Below, piece by piece: positions 1 to 12,700 of a stretch of DNA of 64,000 nucleotides. Both the position numbers and the translations under genes were made by a program. The notes beneath the pieces were generated by a model. That model did no database searches. It saw only the letters and a program-made list of their open reading frames with translations, and had not been told where the DNA came from. Positions within the stretch are counted from its first letter, which is position 1. Every line of letters begins with the position of its first letter. This DNA is from Pyropia yezoensis (lineage: Eukaryota; Rhodophyta; Bangiophyceae; Bangiales; Bangiaceae): the NCBI GenBank assembly GCA_009829735.1, contig CM020618.1, positions 37,238,894-37,302,893 on the forward strand, given 5' to 3'.

Positions 1-303
1 AAGCTCCGCGCCCGCGGCCGCAGCAGTTACAACCGGGAGCAGCCGCTGACCGCCCACGGCCTGAGTGACGCGGACGAGCGGGCGGCAGAGGTGGCCTACA
101 TGGCCGGCTTTGGACGCCCCACCCGGGGGGGGGGGGGGGGCGACCCTGTGGACCCTCGCCAGGCCGTTGCACGGCCGGGGGAGGGGGGGCAGGCCGACGA
201 CGGCGGAGACAGCGGCGAGGCGGCGGCGGGGGCGGCCGCCGCGCCTCCGCCCGCCGCGACCGACCCGCTGTCCCGGTTCGAGTCGAACTTTGGGTCGACA
301 TAG
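1..303 (+). CDS. 3' end of an unrecognised gene (partial)
   Basis: Frame 1 is open from the first base to a TAG at 301-303, giving about 100 residues with no start in view except a Met at base 91. The first 40 residues are mixed and charged (KLRARGRSSYNREQPL...DERAAEVAYMAGFG) and look protein-like. The rest is a low-complexity Gly/Ala/Pro tail ending in RFESNFGST. I do not recognise a family. It converges on the VPS13 gene, with about 450 bp between the two stops. In DNA this rich in GC an open frame is weak evidence, so this is a tentative C-terminus of a gene that begins outside the window. Confidence 0.4.
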   Translation, partial: KLRARGRSSYNREQPLTAHGLSDADERAAEVAYMAGFGRPTRGGGGGDPVDPRQAVARPGEGGQADDGGDSGEAAAGAAAAPPPAATDPLSRFESNFGST

Positions 304-754
304 GCGTCCATGGGGCGGCGTCTTACGGCGGGCGGCCGCACGGAGCGGCGCTCTACTTTTTTTTGTTCCTCGTATTTGTCCATGCTCACCCTGCGCGCCG
401 CAGCAGGCCGGGCTACCGCCCTTCTCGCCATACTTGTGCGCTCTGGTCATCATGTGGGCGGCAGGGTATTGCGTGTGCTTGGGCTCCCATCTTCCCGGCA
501 TGGGACTGGCGTGACAGGCCATGGGGCGCAGTATGGAAAGGAAGGAAAAAATAGGAGTGCGAGAAATTACCCGATGCAAGACGAAGGTGTCGAAACAAGC
601 AGAGCAAAAGAGAGGGAAAGAAGAGAAAAGAAGAAGAAACACAGCGTGGGGCGCGCGGGGTCGGGAGCCCGTCCCGTGGAGCCCGCCCAGACGAGAAATA
701 TATGCACATACATACACGCACACACGCAAAGAGACGGGAAGAGATGAACCGCGC
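304..754. other. Convergent intergenic region, 3' UTRs
   Basis: No gene is recognised. The stretch lies between two convergent stop codons. It contains an unusually purine-rich, A-rich segment at about 537-650 and a short CA-rich tract (acatacacgcacacacgc) near 708-727. It probably holds the 3' UTRs of both neighbours. Confidence 0.4.
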
Positions 755-3700
755 TCAGAGGCTGGGCATCCGCCGCGCCGACGCCGCGCCAGACCCAAAC
801 GACACCATCTCCATCGACCCGTCGCGCTGCCGCCGCCGGGCGGCCGTTGCCGCTCGCCGCGCCGACCGAGGCGTCAGCGCGCTGTCGAGCCCGCCGTCGG
901 CCCCAGTCGCCGCCCGCACCGCCGCGTGCAGCGCGTTGCGTGACGCGACCGAGCCGCACGGGAGGCGCTGCCACTCGGCCGCGGCCGGGCGTGACGGGTC
1001 CCCCCCAGCCGGCCGGACGCCCAGCAGCACGTAGTCGGCGCCGGCGGCGGCGGGCACGTGCGCATCGACAATGCCATCGAGTGAACGGGAAAAGTGGGTG
1101 CGACCGTGGAGGGTGCCGACGAGGAATCGCCGGGAGGTGATCAGCGCCACCCGGTCGTGCGCGTGGTGGGCCAGCCACTGGGCGGCGAGCACTTCATTCT
1201 CTGTCTTTGCAACGGCCGCCAGGGACGATGGCGCGCCGCCGCCACCGCCCCCGCGGTCGCGGGCGCCACCAAAGGCGCAGCGGCGGAGGACCGCCCAAAT
1301 CTCGAGCAGCCGCTCCCGCTCGCGCACCCCACCTCGGGCTGAGTGCTCGTCGCCGCTCAGGTCAATCCACTCCACCACCGTCTCGGAGAGGCCCACAGTG
1401 GTGCCTGGCTCGGCCGCGTCGCTCTCCTCCTCGCTCACCGCCTCGCGGGTGAGGGCACGGAGGAGGGCATCGCCGAGCGCGGGCCGCAGCTCAAACGCCA
1501 CCAGTCGCGACGCAGGGCCAGGCGCAAAGAACCGCGGCGGCCGCACCGGCTCGGCCGCCCGCCGGTTGCGCTCCGTCGATATGAAGGCGCGAAAGCCCGC
1601 GGCCGGCTCCCCAATTAAGTCCAGCGCCCCCGCTAGCGGCTTGACGAGGCCGCCCACGACGCCGCGGCCAATGCCGCGGAGGAAGCCCACGGGGCCGCCG
1701 GTCATGGCGCCCGCCACCGGCTCCCGGATGAGGCCCGCGGCTCCAGACGCAAGCCCATGCCCAAACGAGAGGGCGCCGGTAAAGAGCCCTTGAGCGGGAG
1801 TAGATGTTGCCCCGCGGCGGCCGCGGATGCTCTCCCGCTCGGCCAGGTAATCCCGGTCACCAACGGCGGTCTCCAGACCCAGCGCCACTGCCGACGGGAT
1901 GCCCCCTAGGGAGCCCACCAACCCGCCCACAGTGTTGGTCAACAGCGATGAAGAGCCTCGGCCGAGGCCGGCAATAAAGTCGGCCGCCCCGTTGGCGCGG
2001 GCGGGCTCCACAAAAAAGTCCCGCGCGCCGACTGCGATCGAGTCAAACAGAGCCGACGGGTTGCCCACAAGCGCCGATGATGACAAGAGCGCCATCTTTT
2101 GTGCGTCCAGTTGGGCCAGGTAGTACTCCCCGACGAGATGGCCAAAGTGTGGTGCTGTGTCGAGCGCGTGGTGCAGCTCCAATGCGCGGAAGCGCAGCTC
2201 TGCGCGGTCCACATTACCCGCGGCAGACAAGAGCGCGCGCAGCATGGAGCGGTACCCACTGCCTGCACCGCGGAAGCTGGCCGTACCCCGAGCGGTCGCA
2301 AGCGAAACGGTCAGCTGGATGGGACACAACAACAGGCACTCCACGTAGAGTGGCCCCCGCTTCCATGACATGGCGCCATCTCCGCCGGCGCCACCGCTGA
2401 GGCTATCCGCGCCCACAGCGGGCACAGAGAGGCCCACGTGGTCTCCATCCTCGAGGGACAAGTCCTCGTCGTCCTCCGTGCCCGGAACAGACTTGAGGGA
2501 CTTCATGAACATCCACGCGCGGAGTAGGAACTCCTCATCCAAAGACAGCTGCAGGTGCTGAAGCGCAGCAAAGGCCCCCTTGACCATTGCAACCCGTTGT
2601 TGCCGCTGTTGACCGCCGGCCACCGTCTCCGCCTTGGCGCTGTCCCCAGCGAAGACAAAACGGTCCAGCGCAATGTGAAGTACCGGTTTGTGAGCGTTGG
2701 CCGGCAGCACATTGGCACCAGGAACAGGAGATGATGAATCAAATGGCGAAGCCGGAGCCGGAGGAGGTGCCCATAACAAGACCGGCCAAGGCGCGTTCGG
2801 CAACTGGTTGTCCAGCTGCAGGTCTGCAACTTGAAGTATAGCCAGCTCCGAGCCGGGCTGTGTGTCAATGTGCACCCGCAAGCTCGTGGCGGACAAGTAG
2901 GCAATCTCCATGGGCGTGTCGTCCACAAACGAGATGCCCACCCCCTCAAGCCACACCTCAATGTCGGTAGACGCAACCGCCCGCTCGCTGCGAGACGAAG
3001 CGTCCGCATCGCGGGAAGCAAAAGCTGGCGGGACACCATCAGGCAACGGTGGCTGGGATGTAGCACCGTCCTCCACAGCCGTGGTTGACGGCGCCAAGGG
3101 ATACGTCATGGGCTCGCTCGAGGTCGACGTGTCACGAGTGTCCGGCGCGTCGCCTAGGAGACTGGCCAGGTCAATCGTGGGAATGCCAGCGTCACCAACC
3201 ACCTGCAACTGCTCCCCCCTGGAACGCTGCACCGAAACGGGCACCTGGGCCGGGTAGGGCACACTCGATGCCGACGACCTGGTGGTGGCCAACGAGCTCG
3301 GACGGCGGTCCTGGCCGCGGTCGCCGGATGAAGCTATCGCTGCATGCGGCTTGCCATCCGAGAAAGTAACAACCTTGGTCGGCCCCTGGACAGCGACAGA
3401 GATGCACATGGGAGGGTCAAAAGTGCGCGGCGTGCGGCACAACTCCCCCGCGTCAGCGGTTACCATGTCGATGCTCAGCTCAAACTTGGGCCGGTGCACG
3501 TCCCGGGTGCTGTCGTCGTCACTGCGACGCGAGCGGTTCTTCGTCCGCGGCACGTTCCCTCCGCGTCCGCGGTCGTCGGCAGCAGTCAGGGGTGGCTGGT
3601 CCTTCGCGCCTGCAGACGGCACATCACGGGATTGGAGGCCGCTGCTGCCCGAACCAGCGAGTGCCTTCGACTCGCGGCCGAACCTCTCGGACGACGCCAC

Positions 3701-6700
3701 CGAGCTGCCGGATGAACCTTCAACCACATGCTCAATTGTCTCGACAATGAGCAACCGCCGCTTTCGCGGCGCGTGTGGGTCATCCCAAGCGTAGCGCGTC
3801 GACTTGCCAGGCCGGACCAGCCACGGGTGCGTCTCGTTCACCCCCGCTTGCCGAAAAGCAATCGAGCGAGACGCACACGCATTGACCACCCGATAGGGCG
3901 GGGATGATCGGTCCTCTCGGAGGACCCGTACGACGGGTGAGCCGTCTGCCAAGAGGCTGCGGCACACACGTGCAATGTACTGCTCATGCCGCTTTGGTCG
4001 ATACATCTTGGCCGCCACGTCCCCTGCAATGCCTCCCCCGCGCTTGGCTGCAAGCACAGGGATAGGCCGACTCCATATCCAGTCGGACGTCCCCGACTCC
4101 GAGTCCACAAATCGCAGGCATATCTCCCGTGACGCCGAGTGGCTCTCCTTCCGGTCCCAGTGGAGTGCATGTGTCTCCCCGACCGCCAGCGTGTGAACCA
4201 TGGACGACAGTGCAATACCTCGAGACGTCAGAGTCGTCGGTTGGCACCACTGTATAGCGCTGTTGGTTGAGTTGTTCAGCCATGCCACGTTTCGGACGGT
4301 CACAATGAGTGTGCGGCCAAAGCGGCCACCTGCCGGTCGCACGTCCACAGACACCGAAGCGCCCCGGCCTAGGAAGAGTTGTACCGGCTTGTCTACGTCC
4401 GACAGCTCCTCAGAGACTGAGACCCAAGGGTCGCCTGCGGAAGTAAACGTCTCAGTACTGCCGCTGCCACGGGCAGCAGGAGCCACCTCTGCCCGTCGTA
4501 GGGAGATCCAACCGCTTGAAAAACAGACGTACGAATCAGCAAGCATCCCCGGCGGCCGCGGTCGCAGTGCTATGGTGCACCCCGTCCCCACAATGTCGTT
4601 CGACGAGGAGCGCTCACGCAGTAGTACCGGCGTGTCGGACCGGTTCCGCACCCAGAACTCAGAGTATAAGGTGAGGCGGTAGCCAGAAGCGCACTGAGAC
4701 CATTCGCTGCGGGCATGCAGCGCAGAGGAGCCAGAAGACGACTCGTGCTGCTCTCTGGCTGCAGCCGCAGGGCCCCTGGCAAGAGCGATGGCAATGGGGC
4801 GATTGTCGTAGCCCAGAGCGAGCGCAAAGGCCGAGACGTCCCGACCAACCGCGTGAATGTGCTCAGTGCGAAGTGGCTGAACGAGCGCACTCGCAGTGGC
4901 AGCCACTGCTGCGCCCGCGCGACCCGAAGATGACACGGGGGCCAGCTTGTAGCTCACCGAGCGGGGGAGGGTGTTGTCTACCAACAGGGGCGCACGCAGC
5001 GAGACGTCCACACACTCGTCGACACTAGTCGTGGTGGCCGACGGACCAGCTGACGATGATGAGTAGCGAGCGGGAGAAGCACGTCGCGGCTTCTGCCGAC
5101 AAAGCGAGGGGTGCACTGCCAGGTGAAAGGCGGGGCCGTGTATTGCTGCCCGACAGGCCAGCACGGGTGCAATCGGGGTCGGGCCCTTGGTTGCGGACGA
5201 CGGTGGTGAGGCGGCAGGCACACCGCGGCTGTGCCACTCAGCAACCCCAGGGGACGGAATAGGCTGCCACCGGGGGCCGTCTGGCAAAGTGGAGCCCGTC
5301 GTCTTACGCGCCCCGGTAACTGGCGCCGCCAGCGCACTCTTACGCGCATGCCGGATGATGTGTGTGTCGTAGAGCCGTATCCGAGAAGCCAACGAACACT
5401 GGTTGGCCACCGACAGGAGTGGATCACTCCACTCGTAGCTGTACAGAACGCCCACACCTGACCGGCTATCCTGTCCTGCCGCGTCACTGGGTAGGCCATT
5501 AGAAGAACCGCGACTGCGCTGCGGAGAACGCCCGTATGCATCATTGTCCCCAGATTCTGGTGCATGAAAGATGGCTGGCCGAATGCGGAGTGGCCGGTCC
5601 ACTGCATAAATGGGCACAGCCCACAACGAATCGGGTCGAATCAGGTGCTGCTCGCCGCCGCCGCCGCCGCCACTGTAGCTTACGGTCGGGCGCCCGCCGT
5701 CACCTGCGTCTTCGTTGGCATGAGTCTGGACGTAGTTGTAGCGAGAGCGGGCAGGCGGAGCCCCAATCGCAACCTCCAGGAGCGTCCGAGTGCGGTTGAT
5801 GATGCGCATCACAGAGCGGACTGTACCGATAGGAACCCCGTCCCGCATCTGAACATCCCAGGCAACGACAATGGGCGTCGCGGCAGGCCCCGCCTGCGGT
5901 GACAGGCCTGCGCCCACGCCATCGTCTGCCGCGCGAACCACGCTGGTAGCTTGGCCCGACATAGCCTGCTCCGGAAACAGAGTGATGGTGCGAATGCCCA
6001 CGTCGGCCGCAGAAACGTCCACTGGCTCGAATCCAGGAAGCGCGAGGATACAGCGAAGCGCCTCCCGACGAGCCCGGTCTGCGTCGTCAAAACGACCTGC
6101 CACCGCGGCCGCCCGTAGCAAAAGCTCGTCGGTCGGTACGTCAATTTCTCGCTCCCGTCCAGAGCCCAGCGACCGCCGGGTCGAGTCATACGGGAGCCAT
6201 ATCACCAGCGGGCGACCCGTATCATTGCGAATGCAAAATGCCGCCACCGATGGCCTCCGGAGAGAGGACGCGGCCGACGACAGTCCGCCGCCGCCGGCCG
6301 ATACCGATCTTACCAACGGTACACCCCCTCGAGACGCGGCTCCGGGCGGATGCGAGCTGGCAGCCAGCTGCCCCGGCGGCGTCGACGGAGCGGCCATGCC
6401 TGGCACAAGGATGCCAGGCGCGGGGCTGGAGCCCGTCGAAGATGGGCTGCTCGATACTGGCTCCACAGGACACAGTTCTTGGATAGCAGATGTGATGGCG
6501 GTGGCCACACGGCCAGCGCCGTGAACGGTTGTCGGTGACACGTTGACGTCCAACCGACCAGCGACACGCACTACAACCGCGCGAGAGCCGGATGCCCCGT
6601 GTGAAAACGCAGCGTGCAGTGCGAAGGGCTCCACTCCTGCCTCCCAAACGCCTCGTGCCTCGCTGAACAGGTCCACCGCAATTGTGGACGAGATGCTTGC

Positions 6701-9700
6701 CATCCATGGTACGTTGGCATTGGCAATCGTCTGTCGGAAGCGGACTTCGAGGATGGGCACGTAGCGCCCGCTCGTCTCGTCTGTAAAGAGCAGGCGCGCG
6801 TGGGGCATCGAGAAAAAAACCGACAGCAGCCTCTCCGGCACGGGCGTCACAGCGTCCTCAACAGTATTCTCCGGACCGCCAGAGCCACTGCTCGAGCTTA
6901 CCTCATCATTGTAGTCGTCTGCGCCGTGTAGGCCGTCGTCCTCGCTGGCGAGGTGGAAGGACTGCCGCACCGTTCGGTGACCATCACCACCTACAGCCAA
7001 TTCTCTGCGTCGAGCAGCCTCTCGGAGCTCAACCTCGGCCGGCCGCAGTTTCAGCAGCGTCGGAGACATGCGACCAAAGCAGGAAAACACTGCCAGCAGC
7101 AGCGGCGTGTCGTGCACGTCCAAGCGGCACAGCAGCGACTCGGCCGTAATTGTAAGAGATCGCGTAGGAGTTGGTAGGGCTTCCCCTGGCTGCGACGAAG
7201 CTGCTTCTGCCGCTGCCAAGCCTTTGGGCGTTGCTGCAGTGTCTGGCGGAGAGGTCGTGTCGTGAGACACATTGAACTCAACAGAAATGTCACTCGGGTA
7301 CAACAGCGGGGTCTCCCGCTCCGTGAGAATACTGCTGCTCGCAGAAGTGCCAGCGTTGTCTCTGCTGTGACCAAAAGCGGCAGGGGGGGACACTACAGCC
7401 GTCAGCGGGTAGGACGAGCTCGACCCAGACCATGGACCGGGCCCCGACGGGACAGCCTGCTCGGGCACGCCCACGTTGGTGAGCCCAATACGGATGGCCC
7501 GCGCCACCACGTCAACAGATATGAGCATAGTAACTGGCGCCCACTCAAGCTTGGCCACCACCACGTCACCGCGGAGGACGAGCGCACGCTGGTCCGCCGG
7601 CCCTTGGTCAGCGCGCAGCCACACCTCTGGGCGGGCAAGCGTCAGTATAACATGACGGCCGTTGAAGCGCGCCTTGGGCGGCGGCGCAGTGGAAACCAAA
7701 TACGGCAAGCCAGGCGGCGTAAGGAGCCCAAGGTCGCGAAACAGCTCTGGCACCACAATGACGCGCAGCTCCGACACAGCCACCATGATGTTGGAGCGGT
7801 ACCCAAATGGTCGGTCGTACGAGACGCTCACAGTCTTGGCCTGAGAAGCAATGTTGTCCGCTGTAGATGAGGCAGAACCAGACGACTGAGTCGCCGCCGC
7901 CCTGCTACCAAATGTGCCACGCCCATCGGAAGGTGCCGCCAGCATCGGCATTATAACCGTCCGGGGAGAACCCTTGGTGGCTGCCCCCACCCGCGCGTCG
8001 TCTACTCCCGCCAGGTCCGCCGAGAGCTCAAAAATGATGCGGCAGTCGATACCATAGTCAAACCGGCCAGCCACATCGGTGAGGGTAGATGAAATAAGGC
8101 GCGCTGATTCGGCCGTCGGGTCTCCACCATGGGAGATGATTGACCGCAGAACCGGAACGGTGAAGAGGATGCGGTAGTTGGGGGGTACAGGCGCAGATGA
8201 CAGTGACAGTGGCGGAATGGGCGACCGGTACGGGAAGATAGGCGTGCGCAGGCCCGCCACGATGTCAGTAAACTCAATATCAGGCCGCTCCAAGAAGTTC
8301 TCGGTCACCGTCAGATACAGAATGGTGTACTCGGCTTCGCAGAGGTTGGCAGAAATCCCCTGTGGAGCAGAGAAACGCAGCCGCAGGGCCGGGAGCAGGG
8401 ACCCCGCGTCTTGCGACTGCTCGTTGTCACCTCCATTGTTGTCAGGCGCCCGCTTGGCACGAGCGGGCGAGGATGGCATGCGGACCAAGACGGGGATGCC
8501 TTGTGCATCAAACGTGAAGCGCGGGACTCGGCCGGTGCGCCACCAGTCCACGAGAATCTCACTGTAGATGTCGGCGGCAAAGGGTTTGTACCCGTCGACA
8601 CTCTCGCCAGGAATAATGGGTCGCAGATCTTCGCCAATATCGGACGAGCCACCTTCTGCGTCAGTGTGTCCAGATGAAAGGTGCTCCACACTGCTCGAAG
8701 CGGAGGTTGACGACTTGCACAGGCTTGGGTAGAGCACATAAAGATTCACACCCTTAGCAGTCAGCTTCAGGCCAAGACGGTAGCCAGAAGAGGCAGCCTC
8801 CTCGTTCGAGACCACTGAGTGACCGACGATCAACCGGACCGCTTCATGAGCATTTTGCGAGTGTCGTGGGATAACAATGTCGACGCCCTTCGTCACAACG
8901 TGAAGACGGAGGCGGCGACGCTCCCGCTTTCGCGGGTGCGGCTTGTCGAAGTGCGCGCGTGCTCCATCCTCGAGCGCGCCAGCTCGCACGCCGCCGGGTA
9001 ATGGGGTGGCCTCGCCGCCGTCACTAGCCTCAGGAACCGCCCCACCCGCAGGTTCACTGCTGTCAAATATCTCTGACAGCCCGCCCTGCATCTGCAGCAC
9101 GGGTGCGAGGCCCTCCCGCAAAGCAGCGAAATACGTATTGACGATGAAGACGAACCGCTGCAGGTAGACAATCCGGAGGTTGGTCATCCGCGCGCGCAGC
9201 CACACATCCCCGCCCTTGGCCGTGGGCGGAACGATCAGCGTGAAGCCGTCCTCGGCATCCTCTGCGTCCCCGGCCACATCATGAGGATCCACGCTGTCGC
9301 ACACAAAGCCGTCGGGAACATCCCTATCACCGCCCCCTTCACCGCTTGAACGCCCAGCAGCGTCTCCATGCGGAGACAGTCGCTCGTACACCACCGTCGA
9401 GCTATGGCCGGGAAAGGCGGCAGTCAAGTCGCGAACTGTGAAGCCCGCCAGCGCACCACGCGCGGCCACCGCCCCCGAAGGATCGAGGCGGAGGCCCGCT
9501 CGGAAGGAAAATACATCCAAAGATGCAAGAGCGCCCTCAGCCGAGATGAGGTCCACCGACACGCCGTCGAGTTTGGCGTCCAGCCGAAGCCGCCCACGAC
9601 GAGCCAAGGTGGCAGCTCCACGCTCGAGGCCACGCTCAGCCTTCGCCGCTAGCCGCCGCGCCGCCGCAGACGTGGTCGTACCCACCGCAGCAAAAGGGTC

Positions 9701-12700
9701 AGAATATTGGGCACCACCTTCAACCGAATGCCCAGCAGCATCAGGCAGGCCTGGCGACGCTGGCGACGGAGGCGTCTCGTCAAAGAGGTAAAAGAACTTG
9801 ACCACAGAGAGGTACGTCTCCCGCACACACACGACGTGTAGAGAGAGGATGCGAACCTTCAAAGATTGCTCCCGGCGACTGGCGTCCAGCGAGTAAACTA
9901 CCTTGATGAAGTCCCGGTCCTGTTCTGTCACTGGGCCCACCAGGGCCTCTCCCGACGCGCTTCGGAGGGTGCTGCTCAACCCACCCCGGGGCCACGGGGG
10001 CAGACGCCCCGAGACGCCGCCTGCCGTGTCCGTCGCCACGTCTGCGGGAACGCCTGCCTGCCCGGACAGCGATGAAGTAGATGCAGCCGCCTCCCCAGCC
10101 TCAACGCCTAACAAGCTGTTGTACGAGGACGAGCGGGTGACCCCCCCGACTGGAGTCGGCACAAGTGATGCCCCGGGAGAGCCCAAAAAAGTAGGCAAGC
10201 TCCGGGGTGGCGAAACCCCCCGGTGGGAATTACCCACCCCCGCGTGAACGAGACGACGAAACGGGGCAGTGCCGCCCCGGGACCCATCCGTGACGGTCAG
10301 CGAGCGCAACGCATAACGCAGGGAAAATCCGCTGCGGCCGCGGACTGCCTGGAGACGGCTACCAGCTGCCTCCACCGTAATGAGTCGGCGGCCAGTTCGC
10401 TCGCGCAGCTCCAGTGATGCATCTCCCATTGTCAGCTCCACGTCCAGCTGCTGGATGCGCTCTGGTACAGCATTCGCTTCGGCGGACGCCATGACCGGGT
10501 CCCTACCATCTCTGGTGGTCGAGTCCGCCAAGCCGTCCTCTGAGACCCCACCTTCATCCACACCGTCGACAGGCGAAGCAGCAGCAGAAGCTAATACAGC
10601 CTTCCACCCCCGGGCGATTGTCAGCAGCTGGCGGTAGGCCCCATGCGATAGGTACACACGAAGAGCAGGCACGCGGCCGCGCAGCCGTAGGCGGGCGAGG
10701 GTAGATCGCTGCCCCTCTGCAGCAGTAGCTTCCACAAATGAAGCGTTGTGCAGCACGTGCAGCCTCAGGTGCACCGAAAAGGGTCGTACCAGCCGCTGTG
10801 CATGAGCCAGCTGCAATAATGACGGCACGAGAAAGATGCCCAGGTCAGACACTGCTACTCGGTAGTCCGTATACTCGACCGCCTTGACGTCCACCCGCCC
10901 AGAACCATTCAAACGGTCCGAGTCCACTGACCGACCCCGGTTCCCATGTAGAGGCCGGCTGTGCTTCTGCAATGGGTCCCGCGCGTCAAACTCCGATTGC
11001 GCCGCCTCACGGGCGACTGCCCCAAAGCGCGACGCCGACAGTGGCCTCCGGGAACGAGTCGCGGGGCTAAGTGACCGCGCGCTCAGCGCCGCATGCAAAG
11101 AGAGAGGTGGCAGCTCGGCAGGTGGCGAGGTGTCCATCGCAAAGGTACCCAAGTCTACCACCGCAGCTGGATCTGCCGCAGCCGGGCCTGGGACCAGCAG
11201 CCGCGGTCCACGAATGACCACATCCAGCCGAGGCGGGACGGAGCGCTCTAAGAGCGCCCGTTGCACCTCCATGCGGATGGCGGCCAGGCGTGGAGCGGCG
11301 GCGGCCGACAGGAAGGCCATCACCGACGGAGAGGTATGGCGGGGGCTAAAGAACGTGGCCACACCCGCCAACGCCCCTTCGGGCCCGCCTGACAGAAGCA
11401 TTTCCACGCCACCAACGGCCAACTCCAGCGCCAATCGGGTGCTGTCGCTGAGCACATTCGCATCTGCCCCCGCGTCTCGGGAGAGGCGAACAGCGGCAAT
11501 GTGGCGCAGCGGCCGTGCCTTGACATCGTCGTCGGTAAGGTCCTCTGCACGAGCAGGGGAGGAGCTGGTGTAGGCCGAAGAGGCCGCGCTGCCGCTGCCG
11601 CCACCCGTGGTGACGCCGACAACGGATGATGGGGGAGAGGTGGATTGCTGCCACCCGGTGGCCAACAGCTCTGACGGGTGAAGGCCGCCACGAATGGCCT
11701 GCAGTGCGTCTGATACAAAGACGGCACCATATGCCTCCGAGTCCATGAGGTGGTGTTCCAGCGCTGGCCCATCGAAGTCGTCGACACTGCGGTCTGGGGA
11801 CACTCCTCGCCCGTCTGCAGTACGCATGGTCGGCGGCCGTTGGGCAGACAGATCCCCACGCCCCGCATCAACCGTATCCACCTCAGCGGCGACGCCCTGT
11901 GGGGCCCAAGGCACACGAGGGTAGACAACCTTGGTGTTGCACTGCGCGTCCCACACTTCAAATGTCCCAAGCAATGCCTCCAGCAGCAGGCCGGCCCCGG
12001 GTCGTGTCTCCAGCTCCACTCGCAGGTCTCGAAAAATGATGTCCGCAAGAGGGTCCGGGATCGCCCCATACCGCTGCAACCGGAGGGACCCACGCTGCAA
12101 GCCAAACACGACCCGCAGATTGGGCGTCACGACCTCATCTGCCATGCTCTCGCCTCCATTCCACGCCCCGTCGCCGTCGCCTGGGTCGTCGTGACTAAGA
12201 GTGTCGGCGTCACCGAGGGCGGCCGCAGAGGTGGAGCGCGACACGGACCCGTCCGGAGGCTCAGGCATCACAATGGGCGGCGCATGCTCATTCGCCATGG
12301 ATGGTGAGGCATCTTCATCTCGTGCCTCCACCCCCACCCCGGCCGACAGTGTCAAGCCGTCATTGCCATCGCCTGCGTCCGCCGCCGCTGAAACCCCCGC
12401 CGAGGGGTCCACCGGGTCCACCGCAGCAGACCTGGAGCGCGAAAACACGGACCACAGCCGGCTCGTTGCAGACGCGATGGGCTCCACCGCCGCTGTGGCA
12501 CTCGCTGCCGCCGTCGCAGCGGCAGTGTCGGTAAGGTCGCGAAAGAAGACGATGTCTCGCGCATCCACGTCCGCCTCTATCCGCTCAACAATATCCCGAT
12601 CCACTGGGTCTTCTTCCACATTTGCCACCCGGCGAGCATGCAGCAGGCGCACGCGAGCGTCTACGTATCGCTCGCGCTGAAGTCTCCAATTGCGGAGACC

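Noticed and set aside
273..295. ggttcgagtcgaact resembling a tRNA T-arm
   Set aside because: No acceptor, D or anticodon stems could be built around it, and it lies inside the partial coding frame at the left edge.
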